A program made the translations under genes and the position numbers. From Adiantum capillus-veneris (lineage: Eukaryota; Streptophyta; Polypodiopsida; Polypodiales; Pteridaceae), in the NCBI GenBank assembly GCA_014529385.2, contig CM043953.1, forward strand, positions 93,751,342 through 93,815,341: a DNA stretch of 64,000 bases. The letters are read 5' to 3'. Under the pieces are notes generated by a model. That model saw only the letters and a list, made by a program, of their open reading frames with translations, was not told the DNA's origin and made no database searches. Below are positions 11,427 through 23,579 of the stretch, one piece after another (position 1 is the stretch's first letter; the number at the start of each line of letters is the position of its first letter).

Positions 11427-11767
11427 GGCAAGTGACTGCGTGTGATGTGAAAACTGATCAAAAAGAGGAAAAACAAAGTAGGACCAACATGTGCTATATG
11501 GCAGAAAGATTTTAAGGGGCTCGTTCTGCAAAAAATTGCATTGATAGAAATTTTGCACAAAAGGACAAAATTGCATGCGTAGTATTGCTTGTAGTGGAAA
11601 TGGAGGCCAAAATGAGTGCGAATGAAAATTCTAACCAAACCAAGCTCTTCAATGCCTCCCAAAGAATTTCTTGACCTGCTGACACTCACCAATGCTCTCC
11701 CAAATTGGAGAAAGTGAGCAGGCGGGTGTTGGCGGTGCATACAACTATGCCCAGGAGGATGCAACCT

Positions 11768-11780
11768 TCTCTACTACCAA
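11768..11780 (-). other. Copia-1 primer-binding site, tRNA-iMet type, degenerate
   Basis: Next to the 5' LTR the sense strand reads TTGGTAGTAGAGA. This is close to the plant copia consensus TGGTATCAGAGC, with TGGTA and AGAG shared. Confidence 0.5.
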
Positions 11781-11781
11781 T

Positions 11782-12006
11782 TGTTGAAATTAGGATTGCA
11801 GGGAAACACACATAGCTTGGAGAAGATGAAGAAGCTCAAGGCACACACAGAGAGTATATTGCTTAGTGCATATTGGATACATAAGTTAGTACTAGAGTGA
11901 TGGCCGTATATACAATGCACGAGGAAAAAAACCTCCTAGTGAGGGAAGAAATGCCATGGTAGTTTTACGTGTGTTCACGCACATCACTACCACATATATG
12001 GTAACA
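11782..12006 (-). repeat. Copia-1 5' LTR
   Basis: 225 bp, TG...CA ends, alignable along its length with the 3' copy at 8128-8362. Confidence 0.85.
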
Positions 12007-12011
12007 CCAAT

Positions 12012-12390
12012 TTAATACGTTTTTGTTAGTTTTCAACTATTTTTGATATTTGTGCATTTGTCGTACCAATTAGAGGTTTTGGGCCCACTTTTGTTGTCAA
12101 AGTGTCAGTTCATACAACATATTTTCTTGAACAATTGACATGTACATTGTGATCCAATTGTTGGATAACAAATAATGACAATTTAGTATATAATTGACTA
12201 TCGTGCTATATAGCTAAAATATCATCTAAATAGGTGGAAGATTAGATATATAGCTTGCTCAACACCTAGACATCCACATCCATATAGCTTATACACAAGC
12301 TACATAGCTGGTATGGAAGCTATATAGATGGTGCGTGCAAAAGTTATTATGCTAAAGTAGAAGCTATCTAGCTATTACAAAATCCAAAAT
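12012..12390. other. Short AT-rich spacer between Copia-1 and Copia-2
   Basis: No coding frame. It contains several palindromic AGCTATATAGCT-like phrases between about 12210 and 12375, which could be hairpin-forming, but no terminal inverted repeat pair is evident. Confidence 0.4.
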
Positions 12391-13818
12391 CTAGTTGTAT
12401 TTGCCTTTGTGAAAATATCTGCAAGGTTGTCCTGTGTTGGCACATAAGCCAAGCGGATCTCTCCTGCTGAGAGCCTCTCCCTGACATAGTGGTAATGCAC
12501 CTCAATGTGCTTTGTGCAAGCTTGAAAAACTGGGTTCCTCACAATTGACAATGCGCTCTGACTGTCAGTGTAGATATTGTTGGCAGTGTCCTGCCCAACA
12601 CCCAAATCATCCATAAGGTATCTGAGCTATACACACTCAACCGTAGCTATGAAGACTTCCCTATACTCAGTCTCACAACTAGAAGTGGCCACAGTAGGTT
12701 GCTTCTTGCTCAACCATGAGATACATGAACTGTCGCGCATGAAACAAAAACCACTTGTGGACACTCGCGTGTCAAAAAAACCAGCCCAATTTGAGTTCGA
12801 AAAAGCATGTAAGTCTGGCGGAAATGATCCCCCCTTGGGATAAAACAAGCCAAGATGTAAAGTGTCACTCAAATAGCGAAAAATCCTCTTGACAGCCTAC
12901 TAATGCTTAGACCCTGGGCTATGCATGAATCTGCTGACCTGTGAGACTGCAAACTAAATATCTGGCCTCATGTTGCATACGTAAATAAGGCAATCAACAA
13001 CAGTTTGTTAAAGAGTGACATCGCAGGATCACCAACATTATGAAGACTCAATTTCAAACCTGTTTCCATGGGAGTGGCAATAGGTTTGCAATCCTCAAGT
13101 CCAAACTTACATAGCAATGTCTCTATGTAACTTGTTTGACACAAGGCAATACCACCATCACATTGCTTAAATTGTATGTCCAAGTAATGATGCAAAAACC
13201 CCAAATCTTTCATCTTGAAAGTAGCATTCAAATCAGTCTTAAATTCAGCAATATGTCTCTCATTTTGTCCAATGATAAGCAAATTATCCACATAGAGAAC
13301 CACGATGAGAAGTACATCACCCTCACGCTTTACATCAACGTGCTTTGTATTGGACTGTTACGAAAACCTCGTTTGACCAAATGAGTGACAGCCTTCTCAT
13401 ACCAAGCACGAGGAGATTGCTTCAACCCATACAAAGCTTTCTTACATTTGCATACTTTATCTTCTTGCCCTTTAATGACACAACCGTGAGGCTGCATTAC
13501 ATAAACTTCCTCAAATATGTCACCATTCAAGAAAGCAGTAACAATGTCTAATTGATGTACATCCCAACCAAAATGAGATGCCAATGCACATAGAAAACGC
13601 ACAGTAGTCATATGACAAGTGGGAGCAAAAGTCTCTTCATAATCTATGCCTTTTTTATGTGCATAACCCTTTGCAACAAGTCGAGCCTTATAGCAATCAA
13701 TCTCACCATCCGGCTTGCGTTTCAACTTGTAAACCCACTTTGTCAAAAGACAAAGGTTCCTCAACAACACATAAGCTAAACACAGTGAAAGAATAACAAT
13801 TTGATGCATAAGATACAT
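12391..13818 (-). pseudogene. Copia-2 reverse transcriptase-RNase H
   Basis: The reverse transcriptase reads WVYKLKRKPDGEIDCYKARLVAKG at its start, then NGDIFEEVYV, YGLKQSPRAWYEK and VLYVDNLLIIG. The second Asp of the catalytic YVDD box is Asn here. RNase H follows with TEYREVF and YTDSQSALSIV and is cut off after FTKA. A frameshift lies near 13310. The YVDN box and truncation imply no activity. Confidence 0.85.
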
Positions 13819-14940
13819 GGCGAGAACCTAAACGAGTATGACTCGACAAAGGTGCATCCAATTTACTGTCACGCAAAGAATGCACCAACCATTTTGGCAT
13901 ACCTTTAGCTTGCTCATTCTCAGTGCTTTCCCCATCAAGTACATCATGTACATCTGCATCAGTAATAGGATTATCTGTAACATTTTTTGAAACCCCCATA
14001 GGCTGTACATTTGCCTCATTAGAATTTACATTTGATCTTCCACCACTAAAAAGAGGCAACAAAGTGTCATAAATGTCATGTGAGCTTACATTATTGTCTC
14101 TAATATATGACAACAGGGGTTGAACAGAATCTTCCACAAACACAATATCTCATGAGACCAACATACACTTTGTTTGCGGATGTAACAACCTGTAACCTTT
14201 GCTTTCAACAGTATAACCAACAAAAATACATTTGACAGCCTTATCATCCACTTTCTTGCATTGCGTTTGTGGCACCAAAGCATATTCCAAACAACCAAAA
14301 ACACGCATGTGGTCAATAGAAGGATTTTTATCATGCCATGCTTCATATGGAGTCATAGTCTGCAAAGATTTCGTAGGACACATGTTCAATACATAAGTGT
14401 GACACATGATGGCCTTGTGCCAAAACAATGCGACAAAGCTTGACTTTTGACCATACATCGTGCCGTTTCTAAGTGACCGATTTTTCCTCTTAGCAATGCC
14501 ATTTTGCTGAGGCATATAAGGCACTGTACAATGGTGTTTTATACCACGACTAGCGAGTAATGCATTAAATTCATGAGACATATATTCCCCCCCTCGATCT
14601 GAACGGAGGGTGTCCATACTACATTTCGAGACGTTTTCAGCCATAGCCAATAATTATTTGAAGCACATAAATACTTTGGAATTATCTTTAAGAGGATGTA
14701 CCCATGCATGCTTGGAGTAATCATCAATGAAAGTTATGAAGTACAGCTAATTTTCCAAGGATAGAGTTTGCATGGGCCCACAAACATCACTATGCACAAG
14801 CTGCAAGCTGCAACCTGCATGTGACCGTAATTGAACCATCCTTTGGAAACTTAGAGCAGTGCATCTTACCCAAAATATAGCCTTCACAAACATGTTTGAT
14901 AGGTGCTTCAACAGGCGGCAAAGAAGCCACCATATCAAAT
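13703..14940 (-). pseudogene. Copia-2 integrase
   Basis: The core reads LVHSDVCGPMQT (first catalytic Asp), LRSDRGGEY (second Asp) and PQQNGIAKRKNRS. Copia integrases normally have Glu before RKN, and here the codon is AAG (Lys), so the third catalytic residue is lost. The tail (14150-14350) has the conserved VFGCLEYALVP and KCIFVGY segments and leads into the region before the reverse transcriptase. Frameshifts occur near 14145 and 14650. Confidence 0.8.
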
Positions 14941-15540
14941 TTCTGCAAATGCAGCAAACTCACAAAATCCAGATACCCAAAACGTGCATGCCAAAGTTTT
15001 GCATCTGAAATAGCCTTAAAATCCACAACAACATTTGCAAAAGTCTTCCCACACTTGTCATACAAAGTGAGCTTATACACCCCTCGACATAAAATGCGTG
15101 ATGCAACAATATCATCACCAAAATTGAGATTGTGATTGTGCATCTATCATCCACAAATTTCATAACAAGACCAAGTCTAGCAATGTAGATACAAAAAAAA
15201 ATGTTCTTCTTGATCCCAGGTACATAAAGTGCATCAACAAGTGTGAAAGAACTACCATTTGTGGCAGCTATCACAATCTTTCCAACTCCCTTAACCCGGT
15301 AAGAGGCATTGTTGGCACACGTGACTGAATTCCCATGAGGGACATCCTTGAGAGAGGTAAACAAGTCACGATGAGAGGTAATGTGCTTTGTAGCACCACT
15401 GTCAAAGTACCACACATCAGCATCTGCAACAATTGACAAACATGCATCATAGATAGAAGGATCATAAGTGCATTCTGCACTAAAAGCCCATTTTGCATCA
15501 ACGTCAGCATCACAATCTCCTTTCATAGAAGACTCAACAA
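14790..15540 (-). pseudogene. Copia-2 protease and GAG-pre-integrase
   Basis: The protease reads VWYFDSGATKHITSHRDLF with an intact D-S-G-A active-site loop (about 15385-15420), preceded by a Ser/Asp-rich stretch that would be the gag-protease joint. The GAG-pre-integrase domain (14880-15143) has LWHARFGYLDF and HVCEGYILGKMHCSKFP. A frameshift separates the two. No gag proper precedes it. Confidence 0.8.
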
Positions 15541-16258
15541 TAGCTACATTTGCAGTGGAATGTAATGAAAATGGCCAATGAACTTTGAGAATAGAGGAAT
15601 TAAGAGAATTAGAGTGAGCATTTTTGTGAGATTACTTTGAGAACATAGAGGGTGAACTTAATTGATGGTAGCAACATAAAAATAGTAATTAATTAACTTG
15701 ACATGAACAATACTTTTGCAAGAGAGAGTATTAGAGAACATGACAAGAGTTGAGGACCAGATTTACTTGGAGCCGATCCCCCCTCCAAAAGGCGTTTGTA
15801 TATAGATTATCCCATCAAGAGAGACTTGGTACAATACAATCTTTGTGTTCCTTGTGACCTAGGTGATGCAATGAATATGGAAAGCTTCATGCATCACGAA
15901 CATAACATAAACTTTGCAAAAAGCATTAACTATCCCAAGCCTGAGTCCCAAGGCCTTAAACACCTTCCAAGGTGGAGAAAGCTAGCAGAGAATGAGGGTA
16001 GAGAAGAGGAAGAAGAATCATTCATAGGAGAAAGAAATAGTTATTCACTTATCATCACTCTTCTTGCTTAGCATAATAGCATAGTAATAATAGCATAATA
16101 TCATAGTAATGAATACGAAGAAGAGATGTTAAGCTTAAGCATTGAAGCATGGCTCTTGGTTGGATTTGCATTCCATAGCCAAGAGTGTTGGTGTAGGCTC
16201 TCAACTTCTCAACAACCTTGGAGAAGGAGATGGAGCTCTTGCACTTTGCACTTCACAT

Positions 16259-16262
<4 letters not shown>

Positions 16263-16294
<32 letters not shown>
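16263..16294. repeat. (GA)n microsatellite
   Basis: About 16 GA units. Confidence 0.95.
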
Positions 16295-16297
<3 letters not shown>

Positions 16298-16555
16298 GTG
16301 TGTGGAGAGTATACCCCCTCTCATGCTTGGTCCACCCTTCTCTCTCTCCCTCTCTCTCTTTTGTATTATTTCATTATATCATTTGGACACGCGTCCTATT
16401 TTTCCTCTTTGAAAGAAAGAACTTAATTGTTTATTTTTATGTATCTACATTCTCATTGGACCCCTTTAAATCCTATTGTTCCAATAAGATTCAAGCACAT
16501 CATGAGGGCCAAATGGGGAGGATCTTGACATGTCTTTTATGCTTCTTAAGATATC

Positions 16556-16680
16556 ATATTTTAATTGAACACTTCAAGCAACTTAGTCATTTCAACATGA
16601 AAATACTTTATACCTCTTGAGAGATCATGTTTGAATTGAACACTTCAAGAACCTTAGTCATTTAAGCATGAGAAGCACTC
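16556..16680. repeat. Short tandem duplication
   Basis: The phrase ATTGAACACTTCAAG--ACCTTAGTCATTT with flanking ATCAT-TTT-AATTG occurs at about 16563-16592 and 16634-16662, a period of about 70 bp with a few differences. Confidence 0.6.
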
Positions 16681-17049
16681 AAGCTTGGGAAAGATTCCCA
16701 CAAACACCTTAAGCACCTTAGTTAGCAAGCACGACAAGCACCTCCTGCTTGGGTAGGGTTCCCACCTCAACGTTAGCCCTAGCTTGCCTAAGGTCAAATG
16801 ACTTTTTAACACTAACTTTTGGAGGTCTTTAATGAAGCTAACCCTAAGGCATTGAAGCTCCATTAGGTAGCATTGCTCTTTAACAGACAATCTCTCATTT
16901 AGACCCCTTTAACCTTGGCCCCGTGTTGAGACAGGTCCATAAGCACATGTCTATATTCCAATCCTTGTTCCCCTTTAATCTCCCACATTAAATGATCAAT
17001 TTAATATGAGAAAATCATTTGGGTTTGTTAGATATTCGATTTTATGACA

Positions 17050-17064
17050 TTTACCTCTCTTTTG
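17050..17064 (-). other. Gypsy-1 polypurine tract
   Basis: The sense strand reads CAAAAGAGAGGTAAA directly before TGTCATAAAA, a plausible LTR start. A phrase GTCGAGGACGAC, which I recall as common near the 3' end of plant chromovirus ORFs, lies just upstream on the sense strand. Confidence 0.55.
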
Positions 17065-17429
17065 AAATCATAGTCGTCCTCGACTATGAGGTAGAAGAGA
17101 TAAAGTCTTAGTCATTAGTCTACGTTTCCTAGTGGGTAGAGGATCCCTTTTCACCCTACGTTATCATTCCAGAATGGATGACTAGTCCATTTGGTACTTG
17201 GGAGACGTAGCTGCTGCAAGCATGTCTTCTCTTTCGTCCATATCATACTTCCAAAGTAGAGGGACAAATTCTACTTGGTGTTTGAGTGATGTCGTCATCA
17301 CAAACATGATTCTAAGCATGCATACTATTTAAATTTGTGCACAAAAGAGGATTAGTCTTATAAGACAAAAACATTGTTCATTTAGAAAGCATTTGCATTT
17401 GCTTACTCTAGTGTAGCATTGTAAGCATT

Positions 17430-17822
17430 GACAAGGTTCATACTATTCTTAAGCTGTATTCCTTGCATCCATCTAGCATCTTCAAAAGGATAATTTTTGA
17501 CTTAATAAGATACCGTTGAATAATCTTACCATGTCGTAGTACCTTGTTTTCATGCCGAAGGATAGCTTTGGGTTGTAGCATCTCTTCTTGGTCTTCAATT
17601 TCTAGAGGGTCTTCAATAATTGGTTCTCTTGGTGGCTCCTTTGTAGGGCTTAAGTAGGCTCACATGAAAAGCATTGTGTATGAGCCAATGGTTGGGAAAC
17701 TTGAGTTGATAAGCCATGTCATTGCTTGGCTTCAAGATTTGAAAAGGACCATAGTATCTTTTTGCTAGTTTAGCATAATACTTTTGATGGCTAGTAGGAT
17801 TTTTGCCTGTCGTTTGCTTCAA
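17430..17822 (-). pseudogene. Gypsy-1 integrase C-terminus and chromodomain
   Basis: The integrase tail reads KLAKRYYGPFQIL...AYQLKFP and HNAFHVSLLKPYKG, the conserved end of chromovirus integrases. After a stop the frame continues to ILRHENKVLRHGKIIQRYLI and, after a one-base shift, NYPFEDARWMQ. This matches a chromodomain (h-x-x-R-x-x-R-x-G-K...YLVKWK-x-Y-P-x-E-D-x-x-W). The domain would target new insertions to heterochromatin in an active element. Confidence 0.75.
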
Positions 17823-17869
17823 TCGAGCCTTGGAAAACTTAAGTAAGACCCAATCATTTTCTTTGAACG

Positions 17870-18760
17870 TTAAGGCTCTTCTGTGCTTGTTAGCAGCAGA
17901 TTTTTGCCTTTGTTGAGAGATGGATATAGCCTCCTTAACCTTTTGAAAAGATTCTTGTAGGTCATGGCTATACTCATCAGCAGCAAAGATCTTCCATGTA
18001 CTTTAAGTAGCAAGGGACTTTTAGGTCTTCCCTCTATGATCTCAAAAGGTGCTTTTCCCATAGTAGTATGGACAATATTATTGTACACATACTCTACAAG
18101 GGATAAGTACTTCTCCCATTGTGAGCGTTGATCTACTTCTGTAACATAAGTCTTTAGTAGATCGAGTATCGTAAGATTGGCTATCTCACTTTGGCCATCC
18201 GTTTGTGGGCGATAGGCCGAAGAGAAATTCAATCATGTACCTAGATTTTCAAAGAGACCTTTCCAGAAATTACTGGTCATTCTAGGATCTCTATCTGACA
18301 CAATGAATGTTGGTAATCCACGATATTTGAAAATCTGAGATATGAAGATGGTTGCCATTTGGTGTGCCTTAATAGTCTTTTTGACAGCAATAAAGTGTGC
18401 TTGCTTGCTAAACGTGTTGACTATTGTCCATATTCCTGTATTCCCATGGATAGACTTGGATAATCCAAATATAAAATCCATGGATATACTCTACCATGGT
18501 GAATTAAGGATTGGCAATGGCTGGAGTAATCCACGTTTCTTCCCTCTATCATACTTAGTATTTTGTCATACCACACATTTTGAAACATATGCTTGTATGT
18601 CCACTTTCATGGTAGGCCAAGAGAAGTACGTCTCTAATCCTCAAAGAGTAGGTTGAATGCCTCTATGCCCCGCACAAAGAGGAGCATGGTATTCATACAT
18701 GAATTTCTTACGAAGGGAGTGGGTAATATATAGCCTATTTCCATGAAAAAGATAACCAAC
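17870..18760 (-). pseudogene. Gypsy-1 integrase zinc finger and catalytic core
   Basis: The H2C2 region near 18540-18700 reads EYHAPLCAGHRGIQPTL, then WPTMKVDIQAYVSKC, with the final Cys position changed to a TGA stop. The core contains MDFIFGL, IVSDRDPRMTSNFWKGLF and YRPQTDGQSE, so D, D and E of the catalytic triad are present. A stop near 18235 splits the core. Confidence 0.8.
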
Positions 18761-18897
18761 CTGCAAGGTGAATGGTTCCTCTTTCTTCCCCAAAGCAAGG
18801 GCTGACATTACATCTTTAAGTCAAGGTCAGTAGCATACTCATCTATCATAGAAGATAGATCATTGTGAGTTGCTATAGACACCGCATTAACTTTTGA

Positions 18898-19329
18898 TCA
18901 TTGTGAAAGTGCATTGGCCACTTGATTGCGCTTACCAGCAATGTGAGCAATATGAAAATAAAATTGTGGAAGAAAATTTGCCCACCTCATTTTTTTGTCG
19001 GAAATCTTGGTTTGCCTCATGAAGTACTTGAGACTTTGGTGGTTTGTTCGAAAAATGAATGGAGTCCCCAGTAAACCACCAAAGTCTAGGGCATGTAGAA
19101 CAGCTAAAAGCTCTTTCTCATAAATGCCAAAGACCCGTTCATCTGTATTGAGCCTTCGGCTCTCATATGCTATGGCATGCCCTTCTTGAATCAAGACTGC
19201 TCCAAGGCAATCACCACAAGCATCACATTGGACCTCAAATGGTTTTGAGAGATCCGGAAGCATAAGGACTGGTTGAGAGGTAAGATTCTCTTTGAGCTTG
19301 TCAAAAGCATTTTTCTTTTTAGCAGCCAT
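18898..19329 (-). pseudogene. Gypsy-1 RNase H
   Basis: The domain reads FEVQCDACGDCLGAVLIQ, then YEKELLAVLHAL, FRTNHQSLKYFM and ends VANALSQ. The usual T-D-H-Q-S-L is T-N-H-Q-S-L and the usual A-D-A-L-S is A-N-A-L-S, so two catalytic or conserved Asp residues are Asn. The segment is otherwise free of stops for 143 codons. Confidence 0.8.
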
Positions 19330-20110
19330 GAATACTTAACGTTCTTCTTTGTTAAGTCATGTAATGGTCCTACTATTTGAGAAAATTTTGCTATGAAGCG
19401 TCTATAGTATGCACACATACCAATAAAGATTCTTAGCTCATGTAGATTCCTTGGATTAGGCCATGCTTTTATTACCTCTAACTTTAATGGATCCATATGG
19501 ATACCATCTTGAGAGATAATATGACCTAAGTATTGAATCTCTTAAAGGAAAAATTCCCTTTTCTTTCTCCTTCAATGCTTGAAAAATAACTTGGAGATGT
19601 TGCTTGTGTTCCTCCAAGGACTTGGAGTAGATGATGATATCATCAAAGAACAAACGATTTAATGTGGTTGGTGCATTGATCAAGCCAAAAGGCATGACTA
19701 GATATTCATAAAGACCAAACATTGTGCGAAACGCGGTCTTTAGGATATTCATAAAGACTGCGTCTTTAGGATATCTTCATCCACTATCCTTATTTGATGA
19801 TAGCCACTTTTAAGGTCAATCCTACTGAAGTAGGTAGAGCCTTGTAGCTTATCAAACATATCTTCTACCCGAGGCATGGGAAATCAGATTTTGATAGTGA
19901 TATGGTTTAGTGCTCGATAGTCAATACACATACGGTATGTACCATCTTTCTTTTGCACTAAAAGGTCTGGAGAACAAAAGGGAGAGAAGCTAGGCCTCAC
20001 CATCCCTTTGTTTACCAATTCTTATAATTGCCTCATGATCTCCTCTTGTTGATCTTGGGAAACTCGATAAGGAGGCTTGTTAGGCGCGGTGAGAATCCTG
20101 GTAGGAGCTC
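19330..20110 (-). pseudogene. Gypsy-1 reverse transcriptase
   Basis: Segments include [54 protein letters not shown] and [17 protein letters not shown] (catalytic F-D-D intact), then the thumb with NPRNLHELRIFIGMCAYYRRFI. A 26-bp direct repeat (19737-19788) disrupts the frame after the SGYHQIRI segment. A short deletion lies before FFDD. Confidence 0.8.
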
Positions 20111-20477
20111 AATTTGATGGTCATCATCCTCTCGTTTTGGAGGTAAGTCCATAGGGATATCATCGATAAAAACATCTTGGATCCATTTAGAAAAGTAACT
20201 CTTCTTGATTCCTACCATTTTCATTTGATAAATCATCAGCATCGCTAGTGGATCCTTTGACAAAAATCATGTACGCAGAAACCGAGTTTTTCATCGACTT
20301 ATCAAAAGCCGGTGAATTTACAAGTGGTATAGTACGACCAGACTCATTAGCATCTATATACATGCTCTTTCCCCTGTAGGTGAAGTAGATTCTCCTGAGG
20401 AATCTCAAAGCTTGAGCGAGATTCTTCGAGCAATCCATAAAACGAGCGAGATAGGGCAAGGCACATACACAAAACAA
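20033..20477 (-). pseudogene. Gypsy-1 protease end and protease-reverse transcriptase linker
   Basis: The frame reads RRIYFTYRGKSMYIDANESG followed by an acidic linker, then KWIQDVFIDDIPMDLPPKR and HQIELLPGFSP, which is the conserved entry to the gypsy reverse transcriptase. The homology to a gypsy protease stops near 20420-20470, marking the 5' truncation. Confidence 0.65.
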
Positions 20478-20479
20478 AA

Positions 20480-21670
20480 ACCAAACATGATTTCTTAGAT
20501 GACTTCAAGCACAACAAAAAAAAAAAAAAATCAAGATTGCACCTATTTTTAATGGTAAATCAACCACAAATTTTTGACTGACAAAACCCTTTGAACAAGG
20601 TTTGGGTAGAGTGTTTCCTTTGATGGGCTAGAACACTTAGAACCATTACAATGGCATGTTGATATTCCTCTCCAATTTCAGCCCCCGAATCGAAGGATTA
20701 AACCACAAGCTTTACACTAAAAAGGTAAGGTTGTTGCCACTGAAACAAATCTCACGAATAAGGCGAGTTTGGGAGCTCTTCACTTCTTCTTCTTCTTCTT
20801 CTCCTCTCTCTCACTCTACGTCGAGTTATTATGGGTTGATGTACGATACCATACTATGCATTTTTAAGTTACTCTAGAGAAAACTGTGGGAACTTGAAAA
20901 TAATTCTATTAATGAGGTCATTCTTTTGAGCACTCCACATCATGGTATATATTAAAGTTTGTGTCAAATTATCATCTGAAGCCTACCATCGAGGGGGTTG
21001 GGAAAGTTAGTGGTGTTGCCAAAGATGGTGGTGACAAAGGTGTCAAGGGAGGTGGTAATGGTGGGGGGATTATAAGGAGTGCTTTGATAAAAGAGTATGC
21101 AAGGTGGATAAAGTTATGAACACTTTTCTTAGGACAACTTCTCCCCATGCAAGTTCGCTTTCACCCAACCATGTTGATAAACAAAAGAAACCTAGGTTTA
21201 GTATATTTCCATCTATAAATTTTGAGATTTATCTTCAAAATTTAAAGTAGAAGGTGAGAAAACCTACAAATTTTAGAGAAATTTAGTAGAAAAACCTTCT
21301 CTTGAATTTTCCATGTTTATATAAGCATTGCTCGAAGTTCGTAGACTGCTTGGGATTCCTAGTCTACTAACTTGTCCATCATGCCTTGACCCAGATTACT
21401 AACCCAATGTGCGATGCCCTTATGCCGGAAGGAATTTTTTGGAAACTTCTAACTCTAACTATAATAGTGGAGAGAGGTGTCTCTCAAAACTTCCACATGG
21501 CAACAAGAAGTGGGCTCGTGTCTATGATTCTCTCTATTTTCATTAGGAGCATTTAGAGATACCAAACGTCGACTTTGATCTGAGCCTGCCCTTGATGGGA
21601 TTGACACCCTCCTCCTTAGTCTGCCCCATGGACCTCCATATCTGTGCTACACAAGAATGGATATGGATCA

Positions 21671-21707
<37 letters not shown>

Positions 21708-22440
21708 CTTCCTTTTAATGGGGTGTTTTCATTGCCATTTGGCATAGAAGGAAATAGCAACAAAGAGGAAAGCGAAGGATAGCCTCTATTGGAAATTTTC
21801 TTCTACGTACTGTCTCATCGTGCTGCCCAGTCGAGAAGACCTCCAACATCTGCCTCTTAAGCTGTGTCACACCCGCCTCACATAAAGCTGGGTGTGGACA
21901 CATGTGCATGAGTGGCGCCAACACATCCTTAAAAAATTTTGCGGGCATATCCTTGAACAACACGTTACATGCATACCTCTCCAACCATGTAGACATGCGG
22001 ATGACCAAAATCATCGTAAACTCCTTAATGCCATTCTCTTTGTCACCGTCAAGCTGCATATCCACCTTTTACTCCCGTTGCAGCTGCTTCTCTATAAAAT
22101 CACATTGGACCGGGGGTCCAAGTTGTCAGAATTCCCTAACGCATCATGCACTATACTGATGTAGGGTCCGCCATGGAAGAATTTGGTACATAATCCTTTT
22201 CACACTGACAATATCAAGGCAAGGACATATAGTCCTCAAGAAGTGTGATCTTGAGGAGACTCCATGGAAGTCAAAATGCATGGGAGTTTTTATCAAATAC
22301 TACTGAGTTATTGGCCTGTCATATAAAGGAATTAAACAGATTGGTGGCTCTAGTTTCAGCCACGCAGATGTGCGCCTGCGCCTGCAATATCACGACCAAA
22401 CAAGATGAGTTTTCGAGCAACGTCAGCACCGTTCTCACGT
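20480..22440. other. No recognised gene
   Basis: The stretch holds a short (CTT)n run (20783-20802), a (CT)n run (21672-21709) and a GGT/GGTGG-rich patch near 20990-21070. The longest frames are a 116-codon minus-strand frame (21715-22065) and a 107-codon plus-strand frame (22245-22568). Neither shows a motif I know. Confidence 0.4.
21672..21709. repeat. (CT)n microsatellite with one interruption
   Basis: CT units with a single TTT interruption near 21682. Confidence 0.9.
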
Positions 22441-22568
22441 TCGTCATTCAGCTGAGTGACCACGCTGCAATGCTAGTGCTGGGACGTGCTGGAGACAAGC
22501 AGCGATGCATAATAAATAACAATACAGGCCAGCTAATTAGGCGGGTGCTCCAAGATCAAAGGTGTTGA

Positions 22569-23568
<1,000 letters not shown>

Positions 23569-23579
23569 TACTTGGCCAC

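Larger units (their letters stand above)
8128..12006 (-). mobile_element. Copia-1: Ty1/copia retrotransposon with both LTRs, decayed
   Basis: Two related LTRs (8128-8362 and 11782-12006) bracket a minus-strand copia-type polyprotein. The order read from the high-coordinate end is gag, integrase remnant, reverse transcriptase, RNase H. Both LTRs have TG...CA ends, and CCAAT lies outside each end (8123-8127 and 12007-12011), consistent with a 5-bp target duplication. The LTRs differ at many positions (very roughly 80-85 % identical by eye), so the insertion is old. Gag is truncated: the zinc knuckle and protease are missing, and the gag start runs almost directly into the region before the integrase. 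Confidence 0.9.
12391..15560 (-). mobile_element. Copia-2: Ty1/copia retrotransposon truncated at both ends
   Basis: A minus-strand copia pol region closely related to Copia-1. From high to low coordinates it encodes protease, GAG-pre-integrase, integrase, reverse transcriptase and RNase H. It stops abruptly inside the RNase H tail (just after NLADIFTKA, about 12391), where unrelated sequence begins. It also stops upstream of the protease near 15560. No LTRs belonging to it are seen, so both ends were lost by deletion or rearrangement. Confidence 0.85.
15561..17049. other. Non-coding stretch, probably including the 3' LTR of Gypsy-1
   Basis: The right end, ...TTTATGACA at 17049, abuts a polypurine tract (on the minus strand) of Gypsy-1, so part of this stretch is likely its 3' LTR. 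I could not find the other LTR end or a second copy. A 91-codon plus-strand frame at 15796-16071 has no recognised motif. Confidence 0.4.
17050..20470 (-). mobile_element. Gypsy-1: chromovirus (Ty3/gypsy with chromodomain), pol only
   Basis: From high to low coordinates the minus strand encodes the end of protease, reverse transcriptase, RNase H, integrase and a C-terminal chromodomain, then a purine tract and a presumed LTR. The chromodomain places it among chromoviruses. The 5' part (gag and most of protease) is absent from this location. A similar gag-protease is found separately at 25.3-26.6 kb. Stops and frameshifts are frequent. Confidence 0.85.

Noticed and set aside
12200-12380. AGCTATATAGCT-like palindromes as a possible MITE
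   Set aside because: No paired terminal inverted repeats or target duplication could be found.
21715-22065. A 116-codon minus-strand frame as a gene
   Set aside because: No recognised domain, no splice or promoter evidence, and low similarity to anything I can recall.
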